NCBI GenBank assembly: GCA_022826195.1 | Contig: JAJDVI010000091.1 | Location: forward strand, 1-64,000 | Source of the DNA: Acidobacteriota bacterium | GTDB lineage: Bacteria > Acidobacteriota > Vicinamibacteria > Marinacidobacterales > Marinacidobacteraceae | DNA length: 64,000 bases | Direction: 5' to 3' | In this document: positions 15,417 through 23,207 of the stretch, piece by piece | Numbering within the stretch: the first letter of the stretch is position 1 | Layout: every line of letters begins with the position of its first letter | The notes under the pieces: model-generated | The model's input: only the letters and a program-made list of their open reading frames with translations | Told to the model about the DNA's origin: nothing | Databases searched by the model: none | Program-made: the position numbers and the translations under genes

Positions 15417-16322
15417 ATGCCGAGAAACAGGTGGACGGTGCGCGACATGCCCGACCAGTCGGGGCGGGTCGCGGTCGTGACCGGCTCGAACACGGGCATC
15501 GGTCTGGAGACGGCAGCGGCACTCGCCCGACACGGCGCGCACGTCGTGATGGCCTGCCGCGATCAGGGTAAGGGGCGCGCCGCCGCGGCTCGCATCGCCG
15601 CCGGAGGCACTTCGGGAACGCTGGACGTGATGGTGCTCGACCTCGCCGAGCTTGCCTCGGTCCGTTCGTTCTGCGACGCGTTGCACGACCGGTTCGACCA
15701 CCTGGACCTGCTCATCAACAATGCCGGCGTAATGTGGCCGCCAGCGTCGAAGACCGTCGACGGGTTCGAGTTGCAGTTCGGTACGAACCACCTCGGACAC
15801 TTCGCGCTGACCGCCCGGCTTCTGGATGTGCTGCGACGGACGAGGAGGTCGCGCGTGGTCACCGTGTCCAGCTTGTCCCATCGGTTCGGCACGATCGACT
15901 TCGACGACCTTCAGTGGGAGTCGCGCCCGTACCACCCGAACCGGTCGTACGGGCAGAGCAAGCTGGCCAACCTGTTGTTCGCCTACGAGTTGCAACGACG
16001 ACTCGCCCGGGCCGGGATCGAGACGATGTCGGTTGCGGCGCATCCCGGCTATACCGGCACGGACCTGCAACGCTCCAGCGGCATCCTGCGGCTGCTGAAT
16101 CCGCTGTTGGCCATGCCACCGTGGCGCGGGGCGCTGCCGACCCTGTACGCGGCGACCGCCGACGGCGTGGAACCGGGCGGTTACTACGGACCGGGCGGCT
16201 TCGGCGAAGTTCGCGGGTATCCGGCGCCGGTCGGCTCCTCATCCGAGTCGACAGACGAAGCGGTCGCTGCGCAACTCTGGCAGGTATCCGAGGGCCTCGT
16301 CGGTCTGGAGTTCGCCCTGTAA
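15417..16322 (+). CDS. Short-chain dehydrogenase/reductase (retinol dehydrogenase-like)
   Basis: A 301-aa NAD(P)-dependent oxidoreductase of the classical SDR fold. It shows TGSNTGIG (cofactor loop, residues ~22-29), an acidic DLAELASV segment, NNAGVM, the VTVSS strand and the active-site YGQSK. The lack of a membrane helix and the overall layout fit the retinol dehydrogenase/WWOX-like subgroup, which acts on lipophilic alcohols or ketones. ATG 15417 is preceded by GAGGTGGAAG. It converges with the C11-like lipoprotein gene (22 nt between stops). It stands alone, so its substrate cannot be inferred. Confidence 0.88.
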   Translation: MPRNRWTVRDMPDQSGRVAVVTGSNTGIGLETAAALARHGAHVVMACRDQGKGRAAAARIAAGGTSGTLDVMVLDLAELASVRSFCDALHDRFDHLDLLINNAGVMWPPASKTVDGFELQFGTNHLGHFALTARLLDVLRRTRRSRVVTVSSLSHRFGTIDFDDLQWESRPYHPNRSYGQSKLANLLFAYELQRRLARAGIETMSVAAHPGYTGTDLQRSSGILRLLNPLLAMPPWRGALPTLYAATADGVEPGGYYGPGGFGEVRGYPAPVGSSSESTDEAVAAQLWQVSEGLVGLEFAL

Positions 16323-16344
16323 GCCGTCCAGTCCGATTGGCGAG

Positions 16345-17883
16345 TCACCGGTACCGGCCTTCCCACCACCACGAACGCGGCATCGTGATGCCGTTCCGAT
16401 TCTCGCTCCACGCGAAGAAATCCCGATTGTCCACGCCGTGAATGACGACCCTCCGAAAACCCTCCAGCAACCCGGCGCCCGCACCCGCGGTCTCGAGATA
16501 GTCGAGCAGGTCCTCTCCGCCCTCGAAGGGCGCCTCGCGGTCATTGACGAACGCTATGAAGTCGTCGGCGAACGGTTCGAAGTCCTGACACGAGTGGAGA
16601 TAGGTCGCCTGCGGCCACTGGTGCGCCACCATGTCGCGACGCGAGTACTCGAAAGCGGTGCGGTTGAGGTCCACGCGGGTCACCAAAACCGAGCGCAAAT
16701 CCTCGGACTCTGCGAACAGCCGATGGTACTGCAGCTCGGAGTGCGTCTCCTGGAACTTCTCGTGAGTCCATTCGTCGAACTGGTAGTTGCCCTGAGGCAT
16801 GTCGGACGCGACGTAATAGCGGGCGTAACGGCAGAAGTTCGTCAGATCCTCGTAACCTGACTTGTTGCAGGGGCCGCCCATGTCAATCACCCCCAGAGGC
16901 CGTCCGAGCTCCGCGGTCCAGTGCGCCAGCATCTCGGCCGCGTCGTCGTAGAAGAGTTGGTATTCGAACAGACGCCCTCCGGCAGCGCCGTGACCGTGGT
17001 AGTTCAGGTGGTGTTCCGAGTCCGGGTACCGGGACACGAGATAGCTCGCGATCTGCTCGAACGTTTCCCGGAGGAATCGGCTGAGCTCGGGGGAGGAATT
17101 CTCTCCCGGCAACGCCAGCGGCAACCCGGGAAAGGCCAACACCCGAAAGCTCTCGCGGTAAGCCGTGTATTCCTCGGCCGAGATGTCCTCGAACACTCCC
17201 AGATGGGGATCGAACGAGTTGTCGAATTCATAAAGGTGGACTGCGCGCGCTCCCTCCCAGATCGCGGCCTCGAAATACTTCAGGTTCGGGCTCTCCCGTA
17301 AAGGGAGACCGTCAGCCCAACCCCCATCGCCAAGCTCCTGGAACGAAGTCCAGGTTTCCGGCACCAGCAGCGCCCGCAACATGACGTGGTGGTTGTCGTG
17401 GGCTGGCATTGGCGTTCGGACGTCATGCGAGAGCACCACCCGGTCCTCATACCGGACCTCGATGGTCGCGACGCCCGGCCCGATGGCACGCCATTCCCAG
17501 AGGCTCCCGGTGGGCCGCATCTCCAGGACCGCGGGATTCGTCGAGATCACCTCGGCGAAGATCGGTTTGGTGCTGCCGTTCTCGCTGAGAAGAACTCCGA
17601 AGTCACCCCTCCAGCCCCAGTGCACATCTTCCGGAACGGGGGGTGAGGGGTCGAAAACGACCTGCCCTTGCTCGGGCGGCGGTGGTCGAGGCGCCGGAGC
17701 CGACGGAGCAACGGGAGCCGGTTGTTCGGTGGGGATCGTCGTCGCGGGCTCGCTCTCACATCCGAACCCGCCGACCCCGGCGGCGAAAAGTATCGCCGCC
17801 AAGAGGATCCGCCGTTCAAAGGCGGGTGTCCGAGACAGCGCCCGCTCCGCCCGTTGCGTCCCTTGCAAGGACCTCTCTTGCAT
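16345..17883 (-). CDS. Putative lipoprotein with clostripain/caspase-like (C11) core
   Basis: A 512-aa exported protein. The start at ATG 17883 places a signal sequence (RILLAAILFAAGVGGFGC) near the N terminus; its last residues are a loose lipobox, followed by a Pro/Ala-rich linker. Residues ~65-160 form a beta-rich domain. The next part carries LNYHGHGAAGG and, ~45 residues later, GVIDMGGPCNKSG. A His-Gly motif followed by an Asp-x-x-x-x-Cys at a strand end is the arrangement of clostripain-family (C11) cysteine peptidases, so His and Cys there are the likely catalytic pair. The tail has SWWWE. A fragment of a second copy sits at 965-1168. The family call is inference from motifs only. A longer start (17976) would run into the mobC fragment. 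Confidence 0.65.
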   Translation of the reverse strand: MQERSLQGTQRAERALSRTPAFERRILLAAILFAAGVGGFGCESEPATTIPTEQPAPVAPSAPAPRPPPPEQGQVVFDPSPPVPEDVHWGWRGDFGVLLSENGSTKPIFAEVISTNPAVLEMRPTGSLWEWRAIGPGVATIEVRYEDRVVLSHDVRTPMPAHDNHHVMLRALLVPETWTSFQELGDGGWADGLPLRESPNLKYFEAAIWEGARAVHLYEFDNSFDPHLGVFEDISAEEYTAYRESFRVLAFPGLPLALPGENSSPELSRFLRETFEQIASYLVSRYPDSEHHLNYHGHGAAGGRLFEYQLFYDDAAEMLAHWTAELGRPLGVIDMGGPCNKSGYEDLTNFCRYARYYVASDMPQGNYQFDEWTHEKFQETHSELQYHRLFAESEDLRSVLVTRVDLNRTAFEYSRRDMVAHQWPQATYLHSCQDFEPFADDFIAFVNDREAPFEGGEDLLDYLETAGAGAGLLEGFRRVVIHGVDNRDFFAWSENRNGITMPRSWWWEGRYR

Positions 17884-17937
17884 CCCCGGTCTCGCTTCGC
17901 TGCAGTTTACAACCCGTCGGGCTGCTCTGCAGAAAAT

Positions 17938-18115
17938 GTGCATCGCGATCCTCTCCGCCGAGACCGGCGACTGCACGCAACGACCGCTCGAAGGCGACGA
18001 GGCTGGCGATCACGGAGACGGCCTCCGCAGCCGAGGTGTGCATGTTGACCCATCGGGTGAGCTGGTTCAGGTTGTCGCCGACGCGGGCAACCTGCACGTT
18101 CCGCTCGCGCTCGCT
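17938..18115 (-). pseudogene. mobC: MobC-like C-terminal fragment (copy 2)
   Basis: The minus strand reads ERNVQVARVGDNLNQLTRW, then TSAAEAVSVIASLVAFERSL and GGEDRDAH. This is the C-terminal half of a MobC relaxosome protein with the (I/V)G-x-NLNQL motif intact. The N-terminal half is replaced by unrelated sequence, although the frame stays open from 18196 to 17816, so a hybrid ORF exists. It overlaps the upstream end of the C11-like gene, whose insertion may have cut it. Confidence 0.6.
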
Positions 18116-18309
18116 CCCAGGTCCGCGACGCCGAGGCAGCTCCCCGGCAGCCCGAACACTCTCATCCGGACGCCGCCGCGCCCGATACCCGATCATGACA
18201 TATCAACGCGAGCCCGTGCAGGATTGAACCGTGACGCGCCTACCGATCCCCCAGATGGGGCGGGGAAGCGTGTCAAGTATTCGTTATAGGCCCCGTTCGA
18301 GCGGAGGCC

Positions 18310-19458
18310 TTACGCTCCGACGTACTCCCCCCACGCGTCCATCACCGGCCTTCGCTCGTCGAACAGGTCGGTCCGCCGATAGGCGCCTTCGACCCCCTGG
18401 ACGGCATGGGCCAGCGAGGCCTCTGCCAGCATCGGCGCGTTCCCCTGCTCGGCGCTCCAGTCGCTGAACGTCGAGCGGAACCCGTGAACCGTCGCGCGTT
18501 CGCCCACGCCTGCCGCCCACAGCGCGTTCGTCAGCGCCATGTCTTTCAACTCCCGGTCCCCCGAGCGTCCGGGGAACACCAGGTCGCACCCCTTCCGGCT
18601 CCCCAACCGGCGGGCGCGTTCCAGAACCGCGACCGCCTGCGAACACAAAGGAACGCGGTGCTCCTTCCCGGCCTTCATGCGCTCGCCGGGAACCGTCCAG
18701 ACCCGCTTGTCCACATCGATCTCCGACCAGCGCGCGCCCCGCGCCTCGCCGCTGCGTGCCGCCGTCAGGATCAGGAACCGAAGGCAGAGGCGGACCGCCG
18801 CCCGCGACCGTGACTCCTCGACCTTCGCCAGCAGCTCGCGCACCTCGGCGTGCGGCAGGGCGCGATGGCTCTTCGCGCGGCGACGCCGCTTCGGGAGCGC
18901 TCCGTCGATCGCCTCGCCCGCCACGTTCCGCTCCACGAACTCCCGCGCCTGCGCCCAGCCCAGCACGGTGCGGACCTGCTGGCGCACCCGCTGGGCGGTG
19001 GTCGGCTTCCGGTTCCACAGGTCGTCCTCGAAGAGCACCCGGAGCACGTCGTCCCCGCGGACCGCGTCCACGCGCATTTGCCCGAGCGCGGGGAAGACAT
19101 ACCGCTCGAACGTCCGCTCCCACGCCCGCGCGTGCCCGTCGCCCCGCCAGTTCGCCCGGCGCTCCGCCAGCGTCCGCTCCGCCGCTTCCCTGAAGGTGGG
19201 GACGGCCCCGCGGCGGCGCTCCGCGATGGGGTCCTTGCCCTCCCACAAGGTGCGGCGGTTCTGGAGGGCGACCATGCGAGCCTCGGCGAGCGGTACCAGG
19301 TCGAAGGGTCCGATGGTGATGTCGCGGCGGACGCCGTTGACGGTCAACCGCTGGACCCATACCTTGGTGGCCCGGATGCGCAGATAGAGGCCGCCTCCGG
19401 CGCAGTAGCGCCCCGGTTCCTTGAGGGCCTTGGCCCTTGCTGCTGTCATGTTCGCCAT
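18310..19458 (-). CDS. Tyrosine-type site-specific integrase (P4-like)
   Basis: A 382-aa integrase that would recombine an island with a chromosomal site. ATG 19458 is chosen because AAGGCGGTG lies just upstream. Residues ~1-90 are the arm-binding domain (DUF4102 type: GGGLYLRI, WVQRLTVNGVRRDITIG). Residues ~95-185 are the SAM-like core-binding domain. The catalytic domain has Arg in TAARSGE, Lys/His in KAGKEHRVPL, HGFRSTF, His in SLAHAV and the nucleophile Tyr in GAYRRTD. All key residues are present. It lies 377 bp from the 3' end of tRNA-His, the usual arrangement for a tRNA-targeting island. Two decayed tails of related integrases lie further left. Confidence 0.95.
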   Translation of the reverse strand: MANMTAARAKALKEPGRYCAGGGLYLRIRATKVWVQRLTVNGVRRDITIGPFDLVPLAEARMVALQNRRTLWEGKDPIAERRRGAVPTFREAAERTLAERRANWRGDGHARAWERTFERYVFPALGQMRVDAVRGDDVLRVLFEDDLWNRKPTTAQRVRQQVRTVLGWAQAREFVERNVAGEAIDGALPKRRRRAKSHRALPHAEVRELLAKVEESRSRAAVRLCLRFLILTAARSGEARGARWSEIDVDKRVWTVPGERMKAGKEHRVPLCSQAVAVLERARRLGSRKGCDLVFPGRSGDRELKDMALTNALWAAGVGERATVHGFRSTFSDWSAEQGNAPMLAEASLAHAVQGVEGAYRRTDLFDERRPVMDAWGEYVGA

Positions 19459-19643
19459 GTTCACCGCCTTCGACGTGTAACGGCCCTCTGAATGGCCCAC
19501 ACAATCGACGGGAAGTGTAGCGCTTTGGCAAGCAGTGAGCGGGCGGCAAGGGAACGGAGAATGCGTCGTAAACCGCTGTCATTCTCGACGAATCGGCCCA
19601 TATACGACTGCTTGGGCACACACAGGAGCAGTGCACTGGGGAT

Positions 19644-19827
19644 GAAAGGGGGTTACCCCCTTTCACGAAAAGCAACGACCAATCGGAATCTGGCCGCCGC
19701 GCGCGCCAGCGCGCAAGGGAGTTCCGATTGCGACGCGAAGCGTCGAGCGCTCCAGGAGGGGGGCGCAGTCGTTCCACGCCTTGACCATCAGGCCTTCCCA
19801 CACCCTGCGCCCCCCCTCCTGGAGCGC
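19644..19827. repeat. Three consecutive inverted repeats between integrase and tRNA-His
   Basis: Three hairpins stand in a row. GAAAGGGGG (19644-19652) pairs perfectly with CCCCCTTTC (19656-19664) over a 3-nt loop. CAATCGGAA (19680-19688) pairs perfectly with TTCCGATTG (19722-19730). GCGCTCCAGGAGGGGGGCGC (from 19747, arm to 19768) pairs with its near-exact complement at 19805-19827, one extra C, over a 36-nt spacer. The last is 22 bp long, stronger than normal terminators and ends 8 bp from the tRNA gene. It may be an attachment-site or integrase-binding structure, a bidirectional terminator or a small mobile repeat. Confidence 0.75.
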
Positions 19828-19834
19828 CCGACGG

Positions 19835-19907
19835 GGTGGATGAGGGGACTCGAACCCCCAACCACCGGAACCACAATCCGGTGCTCTGCCGTTGAGCTAC
19901 ATCCACC
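19835..19907 (-). tRNA. tRNA-His (GTG)
   Basis: A complete cloverleaf with anticodon GTG. The gene encodes the extra G(-1) opposite C73 that identifies histidine tRNAs, and does not encode CCA. Its 3' end faces the integrase gene, so it is the probable integration target. Confidence 0.95.
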
Positions 19908-19935
19908 ACCGAGTTGAGAAGCGGCGCCCCGTTGG

Positions 19936-20009
19936 CGCGCCAGGGAGGATTCGAACCCCCGACCCGCGGCTTAGAAGGCCGCCGCTCTGTCCAACTGAGC
20001 TACTGGCGC
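19936..20009 (-). tRNA. tRNA-Arg (TCT)
   Basis: A complete cloverleaf, acceptor GCGCCAG/CTGGCGC, anticodon TCT, discriminator G73. The CCA end is encoded (19933-19935), unlike the two flanking tRNA genes. Confidence 0.95.
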
Positions 20010-20073
20010 TCCCGCGCTTCGTGTTCGGACCCGGCCGCACGGTCGCGAGGCGCCCGCTCGACCTCTTCTATTG

Positions 20074-20147
20074 TCGGGGCGAGAGGATTTGAACCTCCGG
20101 CTTCCTGCTCCCAAAGCAGGCGCGCTGCCAGACTGCGCCACGCCCCG
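20074..20147 (-). tRNA. tRNA-Pro (TGG)
   Basis: A complete cloverleaf, acceptor CGGGGCG/CGCCCCG, anticodon TGG, A73, no encoded CCA. It lies just after the rdgB stop codon on the same strand, so the three tRNAs may be co-transcribed behind rdgB. Confidence 0.95.
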
Positions 20148-20152
20148 AGAAA

Positions 20153-20776
20153 CTAGGGAAGTATAGGTGGGTCGGCGGCGAGGGCCGCCCTCAGGAAACG
20201 GACCGCCGGCCGCAGCGCCCGGCCGCGGTGACTGATGCGCTCCTTCTCCTCAAGGCCCAATTCCGCCATCGTCCTGCCGAATTCGGGAACCAGGAACACG
20301 GGGTCGTAGCCGAAGCCGCCGCTGCCCCGGGGCGCCGTTGCGATCGAGCCTTCCACGGTCCCCGCGGATCGGAAGACGATGCGGCCCGCTACCGCAACCG
20401 CAACCGCCGACCGGTAACGGGCGCCCCTCCCGCGGGCGGGATGCGCGGCCAGCAATTCGAGGAGGCGACGGTTCTTCTCCGCGTAGGGGGTGTCGCGTCC
20501 CAGCCAACGGGCAGACCGGACCCCGGGGCCGCCATCCAGGGCATCCACCTCCAAACCGGAGTCCTCGGCGAGCGCCGGAAGGCCGGTCGCCGCCTGGTAG
20601 TGAAGGGCCTTGATGCCGGCGTTGGCGAGAAAACCCTCTCCCGTTTCCTCCGGCTCCTCGGGAGCGGAACCGGAGAGATCGGTCAGGCCCAGCAGGCGCA
20701 CTCCGGCGCCGGCGAGCGCGGCCCGCATCTCCCGCACCTTGCCCGGGTTTCCGGTGGCAATCAGGAGGGACGGCAC
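20153..20776 (-). CDS. rdgB: RdgB/HAM1 non-canonical purine NTP pyrophosphatase
   Basis: A 207-aa house-cleaning enzyme that hydrolyses dITP, XTP and similar nucleotides to monophosphates, keeping them out of DNA and RNA. The family signature is present: ATGNPGKVREM near the start, ALAEDSGLEVDALDG..PGVRSARW, GSGGFGYDPVF and a C-terminal KERISHRGRAL. GTG 20776 is chosen because only three residues then precede the conserved SLLIATGN strand; GTGs at 20797 and 20800 are alternatives. In many genomes this gene follows rph directly; here an opposing gene (20865-21851) sits between them. Confidence 0.93.
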   Translation of the reverse strand: MPSLLIATGNPGKVREMRAALAGAGVRLLGLTDLSGSAPEEPEETGEGFLANAGIKALHYQAATGLPALAEDSGLEVDALDGGPGVRSARWLGRDTPYAEKNRRLLELLAAHPARGRGARYRSAVAVAVAGRIVFRSAGTVEGSIATAPRGSGGFGYDPVFLVPEFGRTMAELGLEEKERISHRGRALRPAVRFLRAALAADPPILP

Positions 20777-20864
20777 GATCTGGCACTCTACGATCACCAC
20801 TCGGGCGCCGATCGTCAAGACGTTTGGCGGCCGGCCCTCAACAAGAGAACGCGGGGAGGTTCCC

Positions 20865-21851
20865 ATGCTTCCGAAAGGCAGGATCGGCGGGTTGGCGTTC
20901 ATGGTGGCCGCGATCACCTTTCCGGCCGACCCGGCGGTTGCGCAGCAAACCTCGGACCCGGACTTCGATGCTTCGGTCGAAAACCCGGCGTACGCAGCGA
21001 ACGGACCGGTCGTGGTCATCGATGAGGCGCACGCCAACTTCCACACCTCGACCGGCCGCTACCGGCCCTTCGCCGAACTGCTGCGCAACGACGGCTACAC
21101 CGTGGTCGCCGGCAAGACGCCCATCGATCGGGACGGGCTCGATGCAACGGACGTCCTCGTGATCTCGAACGCCCTGCCCCCGCCGGGATCCGCACCCGGC
21201 GCTCCCGCCTTCACCGAGCGGGAGTCGGACGCCATCGAGGACTGGGTCCGGGACGGCGGATCGCTCCTGCTGATCGCCGACCACGCCCCGTTCGGGAGCG
21301 CGGCGGAAAGTCTCGGCGGGCGCTTTGGGGTGACGATGGGCAAGGGATGGGTGTGGGACTTTCGCGAAGCGGGCGCCTCGATCGAGACCCGGTTCGTGAC
21401 CTCGCGCGAGAACGGCCTGCTCGGGATCCATCCGGTGCTCCGCGGCCGCGACGCATCGGAGGAGGTGAGGAGCCTGAAGGCGTTTTCCGGTCAGAGCCTG
21501 GGTGTCCCTGCGGGGGCGAGCGTGCTGATGAAGCTCAGCGAAACCGCCCGCGAGGTGCGGAACCGGACCGACCTGGAGACCATCCGCGCGGCCGTCGAGG
21601 GCCGGGCGGCGGCCGCGAGCGACCTGATCGAGGAACTCTCGGAACCCGTCGGCGGCCGGGCGCAGGGGATCGCCATGACGTTCGGAGCGGGGCGGGTCGT
21701 GGTGCTGGGAGAGGCCGCGATGCTCTCGGCGCAGGTCTCCAGAAGGGGTGATCCGCCGACGGCCACCCCGATGGGAATGAACGAGCCGGGCAACGACAAC
21801 CGTCGGTTCGTGCTCAACACGCTCCACTGGCTCTCGGGCCTGTTGCACTGA
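20865..21851 (+). CDS. Exported DUF4350/GATase-like domain protein
   Basis: A 328-aa protein with a good ribosome site (GGGGAGG before ATG 20865) and an N-terminal signal (LAFMVAAITFPADPAVAQQ). The mature part starts VVVIDEAHANFHT, then RPFAELLRNDGYTVV, TDVLVISNA and DGGSLLLIADH. This is the class I glutamine-amidotransferase-like alpha/beta fold seen in DUF4350 and related periplasmic proteins, but without a clear catalytic Cys. It ends RRFVLNTLHWLSGLL. It is transcribed against the flanking rph and rdgB genes and splits them, so it probably arrived by insertion. Function unknown. Confidence 0.75.
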   Translation: MLPKGRIGGLAFMVAAITFPADPAVAQQTSDPDFDASVENPAYAANGPVVVIDEAHANFHTSTGRYRPFAELLRNDGYTVVAGKTPIDRDGLDATDVLVISNALPPPGSAPGAPAFTERESDAIEDWVRDGGSLLLIADHAPFGSAAESLGGRFGVTMGKGWVWDFREAGASIETRFVTSRENGLLGIHPVLRGRDASEEVRSLKAFSGQSLGVPAGASVLMKLSETAREVRNRTDLETIRAAVEGRAAAASDLIEELSEPVGGRAQGIAMTFGAGRVVVLGEAAMLSAQVSRRGDPPTATPMGMNEPGNDNRRFVLNTLHWLSGLLH

Positions 21852-21873
21852 TTCCCGCCCTGCCCGTCAAACC

Positions 21874-22599
21874 TCAGGCCAGCGGGATTCCGGCGAGCAC
21901 CGAGCGCTGGCGCTCGGCGATCGTGGAAATCCCTTCGAGCGCCGCGTCGAGCAACTCATCCAGAACCTCCCGCCGGAAGGGCGCTGCTTCGGCGGCGCCC
22001 TGGACCTCGATCAACTCGCCGGTCGCCGTGGCGACGACCGTCAGGTCCACCGCGGCCCGGGAATCCTCGGAATAGTCGAGGTCCAGGAGCACCTGGCCGT
22101 CCACGACGCCGACGCTCACCGCCGCGACCTGGCGGCGCAGCGGGTTCTCCTCGATCACGCCGCGCGCCTGCAGCCGGTGGAGAGCCAGCGCCAGCGCGAC
22201 GAACGCGCCCGTGATGGAGGCGGTTCGGGTACCGCCGTCGGCCTCGATGACGTCGCAGTCCACCCGGACGGTCCGCTCGCCAAGCGCCGAGAGGTCCACC
22301 GCGGTCCGCAGCGAACGTCCGATGAGCCGCTGAATCTCCGCGGTGCGCCCGGGCACCCCGCTCCGGTCCCGGCGGATGCGCTCGCCCGAGGACAGCGGCA
22401 GCATTCCGTATTCCGCGGTGAGCCACCCCCGGCCCCTCCCGCGCAGCCACCCGGGGACTCCCTCCTCGACGCTGACCGCGGCGACCACGCGCGTGTCTCC
22501 CTGGCGGACAAGCACGGAACCGGGGGCGCGGCGGAGAAAGCCGGCCTGCAGCCCGAGGTCGCGGATTTCCCGCTCCCCGCGTCCGCCGCGCCGGCTCAC
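21874..22599 (-). CDS. rph: Ribonuclease PH
   Basis: A 241-aa phosphorolytic 3'-5' exoribonuclease that trims tRNA 3' ends. Family features: an N-terminal basic MSRRGGRGEREIRDL (start at GTG), GDTRVVAAVSVEEGVP, the GWLTAEYGMLPLSSGERIRRDRSGVPGR region, and the RLIGRSLR and DCDVIEADGGTRTASITGA phosphate/RNA-binding segments. It ends with a helix of the usual kind. Its GTG overlaps the TGA of the GerMN gene by four bases (GTGA), indicating coupled translation. Third gene of the amidase-GerMN-rph operon. Confidence 0.96.
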   Translation of the reverse strand: MSRRGGRGEREIRDLGLQAGFLRRAPGSVLVRQGDTRVVAAVSVEEGVPGWLRGRGRGWLTAEYGMLPLSSGERIRRDRSGVPGRTAEIQRLIGRSLRTAVDLSALGERTVRVDCDVIEADGGTRTASITGAFVALALALHRLQARGVIEENPLRRQVAAVSVGVVDGQVLLDLDYSEDSRAAVDLTVVATATGELIEVQGAAEAAPFRREVLDELLDAALEGISTIAERQRSVLAGIPLA

Positions 22600-23207
22600 C
22601 CGCGACCGCCGTCCGAATCAGCCAGCAGCCGCTCCGGGGCCCTCCCGAATCCCGAACGGAGATCGAGGTGTCCGGCCAGCGTCTCGGTCTCCCGCCCCTC
22701 CACGAGGAGTCGCACCTCCGCGATGGCCGGAAGGCTCTCCACCAGGGTGTGACTGAGGCTGTAGACCGTCAGCTCCTCCGCGTGCAGCCCGCCCGAGTGG
22801 CCCTCCAGCAGGTCGAGCGTGAAGTTGATGACGGCAACGCCGCGCCCGCTGACGAACACATCGAGGACCTGCACTTCCTCGGGAAACGTCCCGGACTCCT
22901 CGACGATCCTCTGCACCAGCGCCTCGGCGCGGCCGCGGGTGGTGGACACCCGGGGGAGTTCCACCTCACGGAGGTGGAGAAGGCCGTCCGGCCCGGCGGC
23001 GAACAGCCTGGCGCCCGGCGCGTCCGGGTCCTGAATCGCGGGAGCGGCGGTCTCCGCGCCGGCCGGGGCAACCGCTGCCGCCTCACCGGCCGCCGGAGGC
23101 GCGCCCGATTCCTCCGCCGGAACCGGGCCGCACGCCGCTACGCCCCACCAGGCCGCGACCGGGAGGAACGCCGCCGCGGAAATCCGGGGGCGCCTGGCGG
23201 ACGTCAC
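22596..23207 (-). CDS. GerMN-domain lipoprotein
   Basis: A 203-aa predicted lipoprotein (VAACG lipobox after MTSARRPRISAAAFLP, start GTG), then a ~45-residue Ala/Pro/Glu-rich linker and a C-terminal GerMN (GerM/YlmB-type) domain of ~120 residues: RLFAAGPDGLLHLREVELPR, a helix RAEALVQRIVEE, INFTLDLLEGHSGG and EVRLLVEGRE. GerM-type proteins are associated with sporulation or cell-wall processes in Firmicutes; in Gram-negatives the role is envelope-related but undefined. It overlaps the amidase stop codon by four bases (GTGA) upstream and rph by the same motif downstream. Confidence 0.88.
   Translation of the reverse strand: MTSARRPRISAAAFLPVAAWWGVAACGPVPAEESGAPPAAGEAAAVAPAGAETAAPAIQDPDAPGARLFAAGPDGLLHLREVELPRVSTTRGRAEALVQRIVEESGTFPEEVQVLDVFVSGRGVAVINFTLDLLEGHSGGLHAEELTVYSLSHTLVESLPAIAEVRLLVEGRETETLAGHLDLRSGFGRAPERLLADSDGGRG

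Noticed and set aside
19835..19907. A second copy of the tRNA-His 3' end marking the left border of the island
   Set aside because: I looked for the GGACTCGAACCCCCA segment through 1-18 kb and did not see one, so the left border cannot be fixed from this window.
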